A DNA stretch of 64,000 nt from assembly GCA_030248065.1 (NCBI GenBank), contig JASAMV010001158.1:83805-147804 (forward strand), read 5' to 3'. The stretch is from Rhynchonema sp. JSB1_4. Taxonomy: Eukaryota; Nematoda; Chromadorea; Monhysterida; Xyalidae. This document shows, piece after piece, positions 11,612 to 23,134 of the stretch (its first letter is position 1; every line of letters begins with the position of its first letter). A program made the position numbers and the translations under genes. The notes under the pieces are model-generated. The model did no database searches and was not told the origin of the DNA. It worked only from the letters and a program-made list of their open reading frames with translations.

Positions 11612-11829
11612 TTCATTGGGAAAACCGGACGTAGGTATGTCACATTATGCAAACCAGTCATTTCGTTTCGGTTATCTCGTCACAACACTGCATGAATAAA
11701 AAATACTATGTATAATACCTATAATAAGGTGCTTATGCATGTTGCTAATCGAAAAGTGAAGTGGAGAAATAAGAAAAGCAAAACAAAGATGTGCCAAATA
11801 AAGTATTTTCTCATCAGGTTTCCAGTGTT

Positions 11830-13845
11830 TCAAAACACCATTTCATGCCAGTCCCAGCCGGGTGCGACGCGCAAGTCTCCATGTCCCTGCAGTTGTGCGT
11901 AGTGCAGTTCGCATGTCTGGTTGCCGTATGAGAAGCTCGTGCATACTTTGGCCTAAAAGTTGTTAGAGTCTTTATTATTCATTTAATTTGAGAGAAAGGC
12001 ATTCAGAAAACGTACATTCAAGCACTCCTTGATGCATCGTACGTGATTTTGGGCCGGATAGATTTCATTCAGGATCAGGCTGCTGCCGTTCATCATACGT
12101 CGGTTACGGTATTCTACTTTTTTCTGGAAGAAATTGCGATACTAACGACGCAAGTAAAAAAAACTATCGAAGCTATAATTGAAAATCGGCCCGAAATGTG
12201 GTGGCGAGACTGCATCAATCAGGTAATCCATTCAAAGCATAAAACTGGCAGATGTAAACAGAATAATATAGTACGAGTAAGAATCCTCGCCCACAAAACA
12301 GAGATCCTACACCGTAGCGCACAGTATCCTAACCCAGTCATCTTACCATGAATGTCTTCATGTAGTTCCTGTCCTTGTACTGACAAATCATGTCCGCAGC
12401 GGTCGCAGGTGTGATGTCACTCAGATCCGTGTTGGTTGTCGCGTACGCGGCGTAGGCGGTCGCTCCCGCATCATTCGGCTCGGTTGCCACCCAGTCGGGC
12501 AGCGACTCAATCGGCGCAGCCGTACACACGGTTGGGGGCACGGCGTCAAATTCTACAAAATCGAACGAACCAATCAACTGACATATTATGCAATGCTAAT
12601 ACTGCTGCCAGCGGTATTCAACTTATGGTCATCTGGCTTGGTCCGGCCAGGTATTGGTTACGCTGCACGAACAGCCAATCAACAATGTCGAGATTTAGTC
12701 ATGTCATCAATTTAGCGTATAGGCGTTCGCAGACAATAATACAAACCAGCTTTAACACGGTATAGAACTAGTTATTGACATAGGAAAATCTCTTGCAACA
12801 AAAAATACCCATGCGACCAACACAGAACCTATCCAATCACTAATTTTGATGCCGGACGAAAATTTCCAAATTACCCCCCCCCCCCGATTTCTGCCAACCT
12901 TTCCAACACCAATTATCCGTGTAGGGCGGTCCTGCACCCAGAGCCGAGCGATACAAGCCAATCAAGTTGTTGTCACTGAAAGGACAGAACACAGACAAGA
13001 TAAGAGATTTGAGACAATTGAAACATCTGCCAGCCAACTAACGCAGTGTCTTTCAGTCCCAACACAGTTGTCTCCACATCCGCATGCAACACATGTGCAG
13101 CTTGACCGATCAGATTGGTGCCCATGTCAGCGCAATGTTTGGTCACGTCAGCGTCCACCTGGAGATCACGTCGTTTCAGGGGTCTGGCGGTTTAGGCCTA
13201 TTCCACGACTTTTCAGGCCCGGAAGTTCAGGCCCAACCTTTCCAGGCCCAGTTTTTCAGGCCTGGCCGATTCAGGCCTAGTATATTTGACCTATTTATAG
13301 GCTTTGGCCTAGGCTCCAGCCGGGCCTGAACCTGTGCCCCGGGACTGAACCGTTGCACAATAGTTTAGGCCGAGCCTCAGTTCAGCTACGTATAGTTGAG
13401 GCTTAGACTTCAATTTATCAAGCAGGTTTTTGGCCGTTTTCAATTCGGCATAAAATACTGGCTAAAAGGGATAGACACATCACGAGCCCATGTACCGTAA
13501 CCGACCGTAGTCCACGAGGCCTGTCCGTCCTGCCTCTGCCACCAACATGACCCATGGGCATATGCACTGGTGGTCAAAGTGGCACATTTGGTCTCGACCG
13601 GGGTTGGGTTACTGAGCGCACTGTTGACGGCTGCAGATAGTCATGAGATCAGAGCTGGTGGTGAAATTTGCGAAAAAACTGTGAGTGTGTCCGCCCTCTT
13701 TCTGTCGGCCGACCAAATGACATACAGTAGCTATATGACTATCGCCTATTATAGTGCATATTACAAAGGATGTGGTACCCTGAAATCGAAAGGAATCTCG
13801 ATTACCCGCAAGAATCGGCAGAGATACAGCGAACAGTTTGATCAT
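11830..13845 (-). CDS. Secreted C-type lectin domain plus PAN/Apple domain protein
   Basis: Complete 7-exon gene read on the minus strand: 13845-13806, 13630-13506, 13158-13043, 12975-12899, 12552-12347, 12141-12016, 11952-11830. All phases join, giving 270 residues. Exon 1 encodes only MIKLFAVSLPILA, a good signal peptide. Residues about 20-185 form a C-type lectin-like fold: SCWWQRQDGQASW, then HCADMGTNLI, NLIGLYRSALG, DNWCWKG, WVATEPNDAG, and LSDI before MICQYK. The EPN triplet of mannose-type Ca2+ sites is present, but the usual WND is replaced by LSD, so sugar binding is uncertain. The last two exons (about 189-270) carry a PAN/Apple-like pattern, CIKECLN then CTSFSYGNQTCELHY. Exon 6 has an unremarkable acceptor after a T-tract. 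The gene is tail to tail with laminin. Secretion is inferred; the ligand is unknown. Confidence 0.82.
13175..13345. repeat. CAGGCC-rich low-complexity tract in a lectin-gene intron
   Basis: Repeated TTCAGGCC / TTTAGGCC words with irregular spacing fill most of the intron between exons 2 and 3 of the lectin/PAN gene. Confidence 0.7.
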
Positions 13846-16620
13846 CCCAAGGATTTCTTTTCGGCGCTCCGGGGGCTGGGTTGGATAGTTTCATACGCCA
13901 AAATTGGGCACTTCCAGAACAACCTAACTCCGAACAAAATAAACACGCAACATGACACGACTTTCACATGCCCTGTACCTTATACTGCACCTTTCAATTC
14001 AAGACCGTAACCAAGCAACTTTGGATAACAAACTTGTCAAAACAAGCTTTTGATGGTCATGTGTGCTGTGCATGCACCATGAGTTATGCCTCGGGTACCA
14101 CTGTAAGCTCAGCACGCATCCGTATAAGCAAGGTCCATTGTTTTTGCAGGATTGATTTTTAATTGTGTATCTGATGCACCTTTGTTCTTTACCTATAGCT
14201 TTTTTGTCACTCTCTATTTATTGGAACCATGAACACACACAAGCGCAAAACAAACCTGTATTATTGATTTTGCTTATCCTGTGACAACTGAAAAGTGAAC
14301 AATGTCTTCGCATGTAACAGAGATGAAAAAGGCAAAAAAGGTGTCATTTTAGTTATGTAGATGATCACACGTTCAGATTTCGCTGACTCAGAAATAAAGA
14401 GCAATATTTTTTGTTTGAACTATACCATACACATGGATCATTTCAGACCAGTAAACAATCATTTATGTATCATTATGTGCGTTATGGAACCACATTGTAA
14501 ACGACAACTTGTATAACATGCAGAGAGTTCATCTTTATGCATTGTAACCCAAATGTGCATGTACGTACAATGCCGTACCTACGTTGGTCATCAAAAACCT
14601 TGACCGTTGTAAAGTTGTAAACCGTATGTGTGCAATGCATGCGCACTTCTTCGATTGACAAGAAGACAAAAATATTCACTAATAGGTGATAGGTCATTGT
14701 TATGTCATTTTGCGGTGCCTGGATTTTCAGATCTAAACACCGTATTTCGGATAACTGTTCAATCTTCATTTTGTTGACCCACCACAATAAGGTTACTTAA
14801 AGGCAATTATTCAAATATTGTGTAAGATTTTTGGTTAACACCGTATCACTTGATTTTTTCATACGAAATTTAGAAAATTTCTGCATTTCGTTTGAAAATC
14901 GGTAAATCGATTTTCAACATTTCAATCAGTGTATATACAAGTCAAGGTTATGGATTAAACATTCCTGTATGAGAGAGAGAATGACATTAATTTTCATGTT
15001 AATGCGACGTTTCAGTTCATTTAATTTCTAAATCATTATCTTTGTGGAGAACTAAATTGTGCATGTCACACTTTCAGAAATCTTACTTTTTCGAATAGAA
15101 AAATTGTGTCAGATAAAGCGTGAAAGGTCGTGTTTGACGATCACATATAGACTCTCCGGAAGCGCAACCTTTGTTTTGTGCAGTAAAGAGACAGCAATCT
15201 GGCACCGGCAAAATGTCAGTTTTGAAACTTTTGCATTTTATCATCGTCTTAATGTCAGTATAACGAACATAGCGACGTATCATTGTCAAATGCATGTTCC
15301 GCTGATGACGCTACGCGCTTGTATTCACGTTTGGGGTAACGTTTTTTTGTCTATTGATCCTTCCGCCCGTCCGGGTATGGCAACTTTATTGTCATCAATC
15401 GCTCATGCTATGCACCCAAGGAACGAAAAACGGTTTCGATTTCGTTTCGTTGTCAGTGTTGTGTGATGTACAGTTCAAAGCAATGATAACCGTTTTTGCG
15501 CGCTCATAATTGCGTGCACGCGCGCGCGCAACACACCTATCGAACTTCAAACTTTATCGTCGGATTGGACCGGTACTGCACTGCGGCCACGTCTTTTTTG
15601 TACATGTTGAGGACTTTACGCGATTTACTGTGTTGCTACTATTTTCGACCATCGTAAAATTATTTTTCAATCTGCAGCAGTTTGGAAACAATTTTTATGG
15701 TGGTCGAACTGAATTAGCACGAGTAAATCTCGAAGTTTCTTATGCAAACGCTCACGTGACAAAGATCTGACAGAGTCGATCCGACCCGATCACCTAGTTT
15801 GATGCCCCACCCAAAGATGTACGTGAAGACACCCATATCAGTATGACATGGCACGTCAATTGTATAACTTGATGAAAATTATAAAATTTTACGGCCACGT
15901 CAAGTTGTAAATGACCCAATATCAAAGAACAAGACGTAAGACATGCGCTCCACTTTTTTCTATATAATTAATGATAAATAGTAACTGTTATGCATAATAA
16001 GCTGCAGTGTATATGCAATGCCATATACCTAATCTTGCCTTTTGTTGGTTTATGATCTACCCAGAACTGTGTGACGTGAAGTAATCGCAGAGAAATGATG
16101 CGGTGAAAAGCACAGAACTGGGAAAGGTACTATGGAACTGCTTTTTTTACTGTATGTATGTATTATCTGTGTACAACCTACAAAGGTACATCTCGACAAG
16201 TTGTATGTACTGTAGTTTTTTTTAATACATCCAGTTCCTATCTGAACTGTTCACCACACTCTTCCGGTTATTTCAGTGCACATGCACTGGGGATACGGTA
16301 GCACGTCCGGGTGCAAAACGACCAGTGCCGGTGACAGTTTTCCTATTATTGGAACTACATACCGTGTGTGTAAAATTAAGTACCGTCTGATAATTGAGCA
16401 GCAGAAAAAATTTTGAACAATTATGTAGGGTGTTCAGCGCACGAGTAAACACCGATCCGTGTTACTGCGCTCGGGGAATTTTGCGAGCTTTTTTTAGATC
16501 GTACAGTGTCCCTGGTATCAGAAAATTAGCAAATCGGATGTATCGTGTTGCATGCGTTTTATGAACACACGTTTTTTACATAACCAAACTGTGTCAGCAT
16601 GGAGCCCGATTTCTGTCATT
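13846..16620. other. Intergenic, no gene recognised
   Basis: Divergent intergenic region between the lectin/PAN gene (minus) and the MLT-10-like gene (plus), about 2.8 kb, AT-rich in parts. It must hold both promoters. The open frames (longest about 135 codons) show no domain, no consistent splice structure and no codon bias that I can see. Confidence 0.6.
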
Positions 16621-16628
16621 TATTTTTT

Positions 16629-16643
16629 TAGTTTAATTTTCAG
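16629..16643 (+). other. Candidate spliced-leader trans-splice acceptor
   Basis: AGTTTAATTTTCAG ends at 16643, 19 nt before the start ATG of the MLT-10-like gene. No matching upstream 5' donor exon is evident. A strong acceptor within a few dozen bases of the ATG is typical of SL trans-splicing in nematodes. A 5'-UTR cis-intron is the alternative. Confidence 0.5.
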
Positions 16644-16662
16644 ATAAACATCGATTTAAAAA

Positions 16663-19600
16663 ATGCGGCTTGTCTGGTTACTGCTGTTGGCGGCCAGCGT
16701 GGCTTGCGCCCGGAAAATTATGCCAGGTTGCTGCATTTTTAATGTTTATTAGGCGAAAAAATGACAAAAAGAAAATCAACAAAATAAACATACACAGCTA
16801 TAGTATGTAGTATACGTAATTTCTCAGGAAAACAACAGTCGAAGAAAGAGGTGGTTGATCAACATTACGCGTGGTTCGAGCGTGCGGTTGAGGGTGTGGT
16901 GAAAAGTGTGGGAAAGCGCACGTTGAAAGATCTGCCGGCGAATTATGTGCGAAAATTCGAGCGCTGCTTTGATACTGCCAAGGTACAGTATGTATACGGT
17001 GTGATTATTTTTGCGTTTAAGGTTTTCTGTTTTGGACCGACAGAGTTTGTAGAGAGATTACCGAGAGTGGTTACCAATCGGCCCATTCGGGGTAATCTGA
17101 GAGAAAGATTCGTCAGACGTTGATCATATAACGAGGATAGGCTGTTCATAATAATGCATTTCATGTGCCACCTTGCAGACCCTTCGCCAGCGAGCTGCTT
17201 GTGTGTCCCAGGCGCTGGATCGCAAAGTCAGTCACCAGGAGCCCGAGACACGAGGCGCCGAGTTCTTCAACCTTTTGACTGAATACATTGACGTCAAAGA
17301 GGAGGTTGCACCAGATGCACCCATCAATCGACTGAAGAACAGGATGGAAGACATCATGGCACGTCTTAGAATGAAGAATCATAGACGCACCGCTGAAACT
17401 GAACAGGTTTGGTTTTGGGGATGGGTGTTTTTCGGCATCTTTTTATGACTGGTGCATCCGCACTGACGAAGGCATGGTGCGCGCTGTCTGTCTCTTTGGT
17501 AATTAGTGTCCAACCGATCTGAGTTATTAATAGTAAAAGTAACGAAAGTAAACAGCATCGCCACATGGGTCGCTTATCAAGCTTTACTCAACTATCACCC
17601 CGAACAACAATACGTATCACAGCTGGCGACCCATTCCCATTTTTTTACAAGCGTACCGTACATACAGTAGATGAGGTGTGCGCGGAGCGTGTTTTCGGTT
17701 CTGTTCTCACAGACGTCCGCGCCCGCGAACGCACCAGAAACGCACACAAAATGACCGTCGAAGTCACACAATCTATTCCCAGGAACGTTTGCAACGTTGG
17801 CAGCGTCTGTCGCGTCCCCGATCCAAGCGGCAGGTGCGTCTTCGGGAGGACAATCAACTCAACTGGCAACCGCGTCACTTCGTCCCACAACAACGCGCGT
17901 TCGAAAGTCCGGTCGTGAGACAAGGACAGTTCGCACTGTTGAATGAGAATCCACTGCCGGTTGGACTCGACACAATGCCGGACTTCTTGAGACGTGCTGC
18001 TCAGGTGCGAAGTTTTCATAAATTTATGTCATTTCGATGATTTTGTGTTTATTTTGTACTATTTTTTGTGTTTATTTTAGGTTAACAAGCATAGGTATAC
18101 TGTAGTTGATCATGCACTTTGTCCTACACTAGTTATTGGCGCAAAAGTCCTTGTAATTTCAACGCACAAAACAGTCATCACAGAAACACAATGTGTCTTT
18201 ATTTAACATCGAGCACCGGTCGCCAAGTTTCTTGCCAGCACTTCTAAGGTGTCCGCTATTGGCAAACCATAACCGGGATAATCACTTTAAGTCGCCATCA
18301 CTTCAATGGCAGAATGAAACAGAGAGGGTGAAAACAACCATAAAAATTTTCAAACGCAAACGTTTCTAAATGCCTGAATTATCAGGTTGTGCAAGGCCAA
18401 CCGATCGATCTGGTGCAAGTTCGTCGCGAGCGTACCGAATTCAAACCGACCTGGCATCGATTCCAAAGATTGATGAAACTGGCTAAATACAATCAGAATG
18501 ACTTGACACAGTACTTCGACGCAGTTGGGTGAGTTTGAGAGGGAAGAATTTCGGAAAGTCAAGTGCAAGAATACGTGCTCCTTCACGAATGCAAAGCCTG
18601 GCCACACACTGAATATTTTTCAAGAGAAAAACGGTATGCACATAATCACTATTATACGTAATGTACATGTACCTGTACGTCATGGTCTCCAACCTATGTT
18701 TATACATTTAACTTGATTACCACTGTATATTCTTTGACATAAAATGACGGATTCCGATCATATCACAACAATGAGAGTTGACTACATAATGTTTCAGCTA
18801 CCGAGACGACAACCCGAGAGACAAGAAGCTGAAATTTTTGTTCGAGTCGATCAAAGCTTTCGGACGCGCGGCCAAACATCAGAACATTTCCGGTATGAAA
18901 TCCATTTCACATGTTCTTGCATTTAGCGTCAAGCGTCGGATTGAACAACCACCAGATTAGTCAATGGGCATGATAACAAGGCTGACTCCACCGACACGTA
19001 CAGTAAACACTGCAGTCATGGTTGTGTGTGATGGCAACGAGTACCCCTTAGTGACCTGCCCTGTTTCGCGAAGAAAGTAGTCTGACGAATATCTAAATAT
19101 CGTACGAATCCAGGAGCAGAAGTGCATGTGAGTATAATACCAGCTAGTGTGTGTTCTTGGGCTTACGCGGCCACCGGTGCATTCGCACTGACGATGACCT
19201 GGTACACCTACTGTCTGTGAAAACAGGTCGAAACCGGAAAATACGCTCAACAATCCGCATCGACATGGACCAATCAAGGAAACATGGAATTCACGCACCC
19301 TGCATATTTTGCACAGTTGTTGAATTGAAACGTAAACGTGTTGTTTTCCGGCTTGGCACTATTCTCACCGAGTTTCCTGAGTCTGTCGCCCAAAGACGAG
19401 CGAGTTGCGCAACTGTTCTCACCGGATCTGCTCAGTTTGTACGATGATGAGAAACCTCTGTCAATGAATGGAATTCTGGAGGTGAGCGAGGTTGCGGTAA
19501 TAAAGGTGCACTGATGATGACCTGGTGCACCACAGGTTTGTGGACAGAACAGTCAGTGCAAGGAGTGGAAATTACAAGGATTGCAAACCAGAAAGTGGAA

Positions 19601-21801
19601 TCGCAAACCACGTCAAATTTCAACCTGTACCTTACCGACATTATAAAGCCTATTAGATGGGTATTCGCACTGTGCAGAACAGCAGAAATGCATTGGTGAA
19701 AAAAAATCATCGCAGTCGGTCATGCATTGTGAATTTTGTGGCTGGAATTGCAACAATTGTGTTGTATATGCTTGATAGAAAATTCTTGAAGGCGTTTTAG
19801 CGCATGAGGCCGTACGCTATTTGACTGCCTGACCAATCAAATGAACTGTGAAAGCATGTGGTCCACGAACCAATCACAGCATCACCGCACATTAAATAAT
19901 ACCAAACATTATTGTGCACTTTTGTGAAACATCACCCAATATGACATCAGGCAATGCAAATGTCGGACAAGGACGCGTGGTTCGAGCTTGTGATGGAGGG
20001 ATCGGGAGCAGCTGAAATGGTGGACAAAGTGCTGGACTGGTTGGATTCGGATCTGTCGACCAATCAAGTCGAAGCCATGATCAAGGTACAGTGCCACGTC
20101 TTCATAATGACCTTCCTCGGAGTGAAACCCTTTGTGATCTTTGGACCTACTCTGCCCTTAGCTTCCCAATTGCCCCTTGTCCTGATGTGAATGCTCTATA
20201 GTGACCGAAATTGACGATCCCGGTCAGATCATACAATAAAAACAGAAAGGGTACTACGTCAACGATAGGGAAACAGTTGCTTTTTACGAATTTAATGCAA
20301 GGTTTTCCGCTGTTTAAAGCAACAACTTCGTTTTATCGAACACTGGGACAAGTTCTACCAAACATTCAACCCGAAACAACAGAATGAAATAGAGGAAGAC
20401 GGATTTGCGTTCCTGGAGCCGCATCAGTTTGACGCCATGTATTCGGGTGTGTTTGTTTGTTAATTTTTGCTGTTTGTTGCCAAATTTTACTATTTTCTTG
20501 GACAAATGTACACCAAAAATTGCAGCTGGCCCGAATGTGTTTTTCCGAAAAATAATTCCGTAGAATGTTTCGCTCTCAACGTAAACAACCTCTGTCGTTC
20601 TGACGAAACTTTTTTGTTTCCGTGTTTTTCGATTCCGTGTTTGTATAAAAAACGGTGAGAACAAATGTTTGAAAACAAAAAATCCCTGTTGAAATAAATC
20701 TTTTCGACCATATCACACTTCTAAATCCCATAATCAGAGGCTTTTCCCTTGAAAAAGTGTCCTCTGTCGGTCACGAAACTTTGGGAGCAAAAACATTTGC
20801 GTGGTAAAGCGGTCGAAAAGATTCATTTCAACATAATGACCAGAAACCACGTCCACAAGAGCATCTGTATTCAAAAAATGTTTGTTTTCCGCAGGTCCCT
20901 ACGCCAACGTGAGCGGATTTGAAGACGAAATCAACATGTACAAACAGTTGAACCCGGATGAACGAATGCAGTTGCTTGAAGATCAGGTGGTCTGGGGCTA
21001 AATTTGTCGCTCATCTTAATGCGAGGGTTTATGGCGAGACACTGCGTCTGCCAAATTTCACAAAGTCCCATCGAGATCCGGTGCATTTGCACTGCACTGA
21101 TGGTGACCTGATGCACCACACTCTGGATAAACAGGATGGTCGAAAGGGGATGTTGCTGCAGTGCGTCTATGACTTTAAGTATCGTACTGTAAAATGATCA
21201 AGTTTGGTCGGAGTCTATCCTCCCATACCCGCGGTTTTAGGTATGGTCCCCGAGACCCAAAAGCCCACAGTAATGTTTCACACAGGTGCGGTACGTGGCG
21301 GGCAATGAAGATGCGATGCGTAGTTGGGACCGTCGGATGAAGGCCGAAGCGAGCAGCACCAAATCAAAAGTGCCCGGCAAATTACTCAAACCCACCGCTC
21401 TGTCCGCCTCTAGTATTCTGGCGCCGGGCGTTTTCGGTCACGTGACCCTCTCGCCCACCGTGCTCGCACCCGTGATTCTGTCACCCGGCGTTTTGAACCC
21501 GACAACCTTATCGCCCTATCTGTTGAAACCCGTCATTCTGTCGCCCTTCGTGCTGGGCCCGACCACTTTGAGTCCCTATCTCCTTTCGCCCTACATTCTC
21601 TCCCCCAAGGTGCTGGACCCAACCGTCATCAGTCCCTATCTGCTGAGTCCCTATATTCTCAGTCCGCACACCCTATCTCCAAATGTGATTAGTCCAAATT
21701 TGCTCAGTGGCTTTATTCTTAGTCCACATGCCTTATCCCCGGCTGTACTGTCGCCCTCGAAACTGAAAGCAAAGGTGCTCAGTCCAAATGTGCTATCATA
21801 A
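16663..21801 (+). CDS. MLT-10-like moulting-cycle protein (DUF644 plus proline-rich repeat tail)
   Basis: Complete 11-exon gene of 635 residues: 16663-16726, 16828-16982, 17179-17406, 17783-18004, 18386-18528, 18798-18892, 19351-19481, 19951-20085, 20320-20446, 20895-20986, 21286-21801. MRLVWLLLLAASVACA is a signal peptide. The middle part holds the Moulting_cycle (DUF644) features, with LALFSPSFLSLSP and LFSPDLLSLYDD from exon 7 as the clearest family signature. The last exon (about residues 465-635) is an extended array of five-residue units of the type xxLSP, as in LSPYLLSPYILSP. The family, founded by C. elegans MLT-10, is secreted by the epidermis and needed for cuticle remodelling at moults. 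That role is inferred here. Exon 7 lacks an AG acceptor: the only frame- and phase-compatible start follows TTGTTTTCCG. Everything else is canonical. An SL acceptor precedes the ATG. Confidence 0.88.
19158..19237 (+). repeat. GACCTGGTGCACC-family copy, long form, in an MLT-10-like intron
   Basis: One of the longest copies: CTTGGGCTTACGCGGCCAC, GGTGCATTCGCACTGACGAT, GACCTGGTACACC, GTCTGTGAAAACAGGTCGAAA. The flank CGCGGCCA also precedes the minus-strand copy at 39685-39769. It lies in intron 6 of the MLT-10-like gene, about 110 bp before exon 7. Confidence 0.8.
19505..19550 (+). repeat. GACCTGGTGCACC-family copy in an MLT-10-like intron
   Basis: GGTGCACTGATGATGACCTG then GTGCACCACAGGTTTGTGG, directly downstream of exon 7. 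Diverged copies also lie in other introns of this gene at 17449-17492 and 21080-21142. Confidence 0.7.
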
Positions 21802-21887
21802 AAAATATCTTATGTCACTGTTTTATGTGGTGCTTTTAGAACGACCTCGTTTTTTGGGTTGGCTTTGTGTGCTGACGAGTTTTACAC
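21802..21887. other. 3' flank of the MLT-10-like gene
   Basis: Short AT-rich stretch after the stop codon. No AATAAA was found before the foldback elements. CATAAA at 21798-21803 overlaps the stop and is not convincing as a signal. Confidence 0.35.
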
Positions 21888-21890
21888 ATA

Positions 21891-22179
21891 GGGCTCCACC
21901 AGATAGACCCGAAACCCGAAACATAAATTTTTTCTATGTCCATGTTTCGCGTTTCGGGTTTTGAAAAAAAACCCGAAACCCGAAACACGAAGCATGATAA
22001 TCGCAAATGTTTCTGACTGTATAAATTGTGCACGTCAGCTACAAGTGGCAAGGCCAAAACATTTTCGATTATCATGCTTTGTGTTTCGGGTTTCGGGTTT
22101 TTTTTTCAAAACCCGAAACCCGAAACATGGACATAGAAAAAATTTATGTTTCGGGTTTCGGGTCTATCTGGTGGAGCCC
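21891..22179. mobile_element. Foldback MITE with CCCGAAACCCGAAAC-rich arms
   Basis: Arms of about 115 bp run from GGGCTCCACCAGATAGACCC to its reverse complement GGGTCTATCTGGTGGAGCCC, with a spacer of roughly 60 bp. Both arms contain runs of ACCCGAAACCCGAAAC and the block TTTTTTCTATGTCCATGTTTC. The flanks are ATA on each side (21888-21890 and 22180-22182), a possible 3-bp target duplication. It has no coding capacity. A transcript across it would fold into a long hairpin. Confidence 0.85.
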
Positions 22180-22189
22180 ATACAGTACA

Positions 22190-22369
22190 TATACTCTGAC
22201 AATTCTTTTGGGAGAAACTTTTCAAGCGCGTTGCCTGATCCGTAAAGCGCATGATGCGTGCACTGGCTATAGCGGTCACGTGACTTCTGTAGCCAGTGCA
22301 CGCATAATGTGCTTTACGGATCAGGCAACGCGCTTGAAAAGTTTCTCCCAAAAGAATTGTCAGAGTATA
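22190..22369. mobile_element. Second foldback MITE, immediately adjacent
   Basis: Near-perfect arms of about 80 bp run from TATACTCTGACAATTC to GAATTGTCAGAGTATA, with a loop of only about 20 bp around GGTCACGTGACT, itself containing CACGTG. The arm word TTGCCTGATCCGTAAAG resembles a single-copy relic in the laminin intron at about 6820-6850. It sits 10 bp from the preceding foldback element. Confidence 0.85.
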
Positions 22370-23090
22370 CCTGATGGTTAATGGTGCGAAAAATGTGACC
22401 CTGAGCCTGAACCACCTCTGATATTGAACAACATTCCAACGACGTTCAGGATTACTTTATCAGTGAAATCATCGACTTTTTTAAATTGTCCTGCGATCAT
22501 TTGTACAAATTTAAAACTTAGGTACCTATTTATTTGCGTTAAGTTGTTTTGGTGACGACAATAAAAAATTGGGACACCAAGATCGTTTCGAGATTTGATT
22601 GCGCGTGAATTAAAATTTTGTCCAATCATTTGATTTGCGTTAGAATACTTTGTTTGCGTTGATATCCGTTAGAACGTACAAATGCGTATAAATATACTTT
22701 TATTATGATTGCCTTATCAAATTACGGGATCACTCACAAGCGCGTCAACAAAGTTGGTCAAGTGATGCGCAAAAAACAAAACAAGAGTGTCAAGTGTACA
22801 AAGGTAAAGGGACCAATACAAAAATTCCGTTGGCACAGTGTGAAGCCCATGGCCATTTGGGCAGAGAAGATAAGGAAATGGAAAGCTCAAGTCAAACAAA
22901 TTTTACCAGTGTGATGTGTGTGGTGTGGACACTTCTACATCGCATTTTGTTTGCCCTTGCATTGCACACACTGACAAACTACATACAAGCTACATAGCAG
23001 TATATGTAAATTATACTCGTGCAACATTACACAGACACAGACCACAAGTCGATCAACGCTCGTTTTAAACAATTTTCCATCCGATCAAAG
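22370..23090. other. Intergenic, no gene recognised
   Basis: Between the foldback pair and the prenylcysteine oxidase gene. One 69-codon open frame (22705-22914) is lysine-rich but shows no domain or supporting splice sites. Confidence 0.5.
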
Positions 23091-23091
23091 T

Positions 23092-23102
23092 AATATTTTC
23101 AG
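23092..23102 (+). other. Candidate spliced-leader trans-splice acceptor
   Basis: TAATATTTTCAG ends at 23102, 32 nt before the start ATG of the prenylcysteine oxidase gene, with no upstream exon apparent. Confidence 0.45.
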
Positions 23103-23134
23103 TAAAATTTGTGTGGTATACATTCACGAATATC

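Noticed and set aside
22705..22914. Lysine-rich 69-codon frame suggesting a ribosomal or nuclear protein
   Set aside because: No family recognised, no flanking exons, single short frame.
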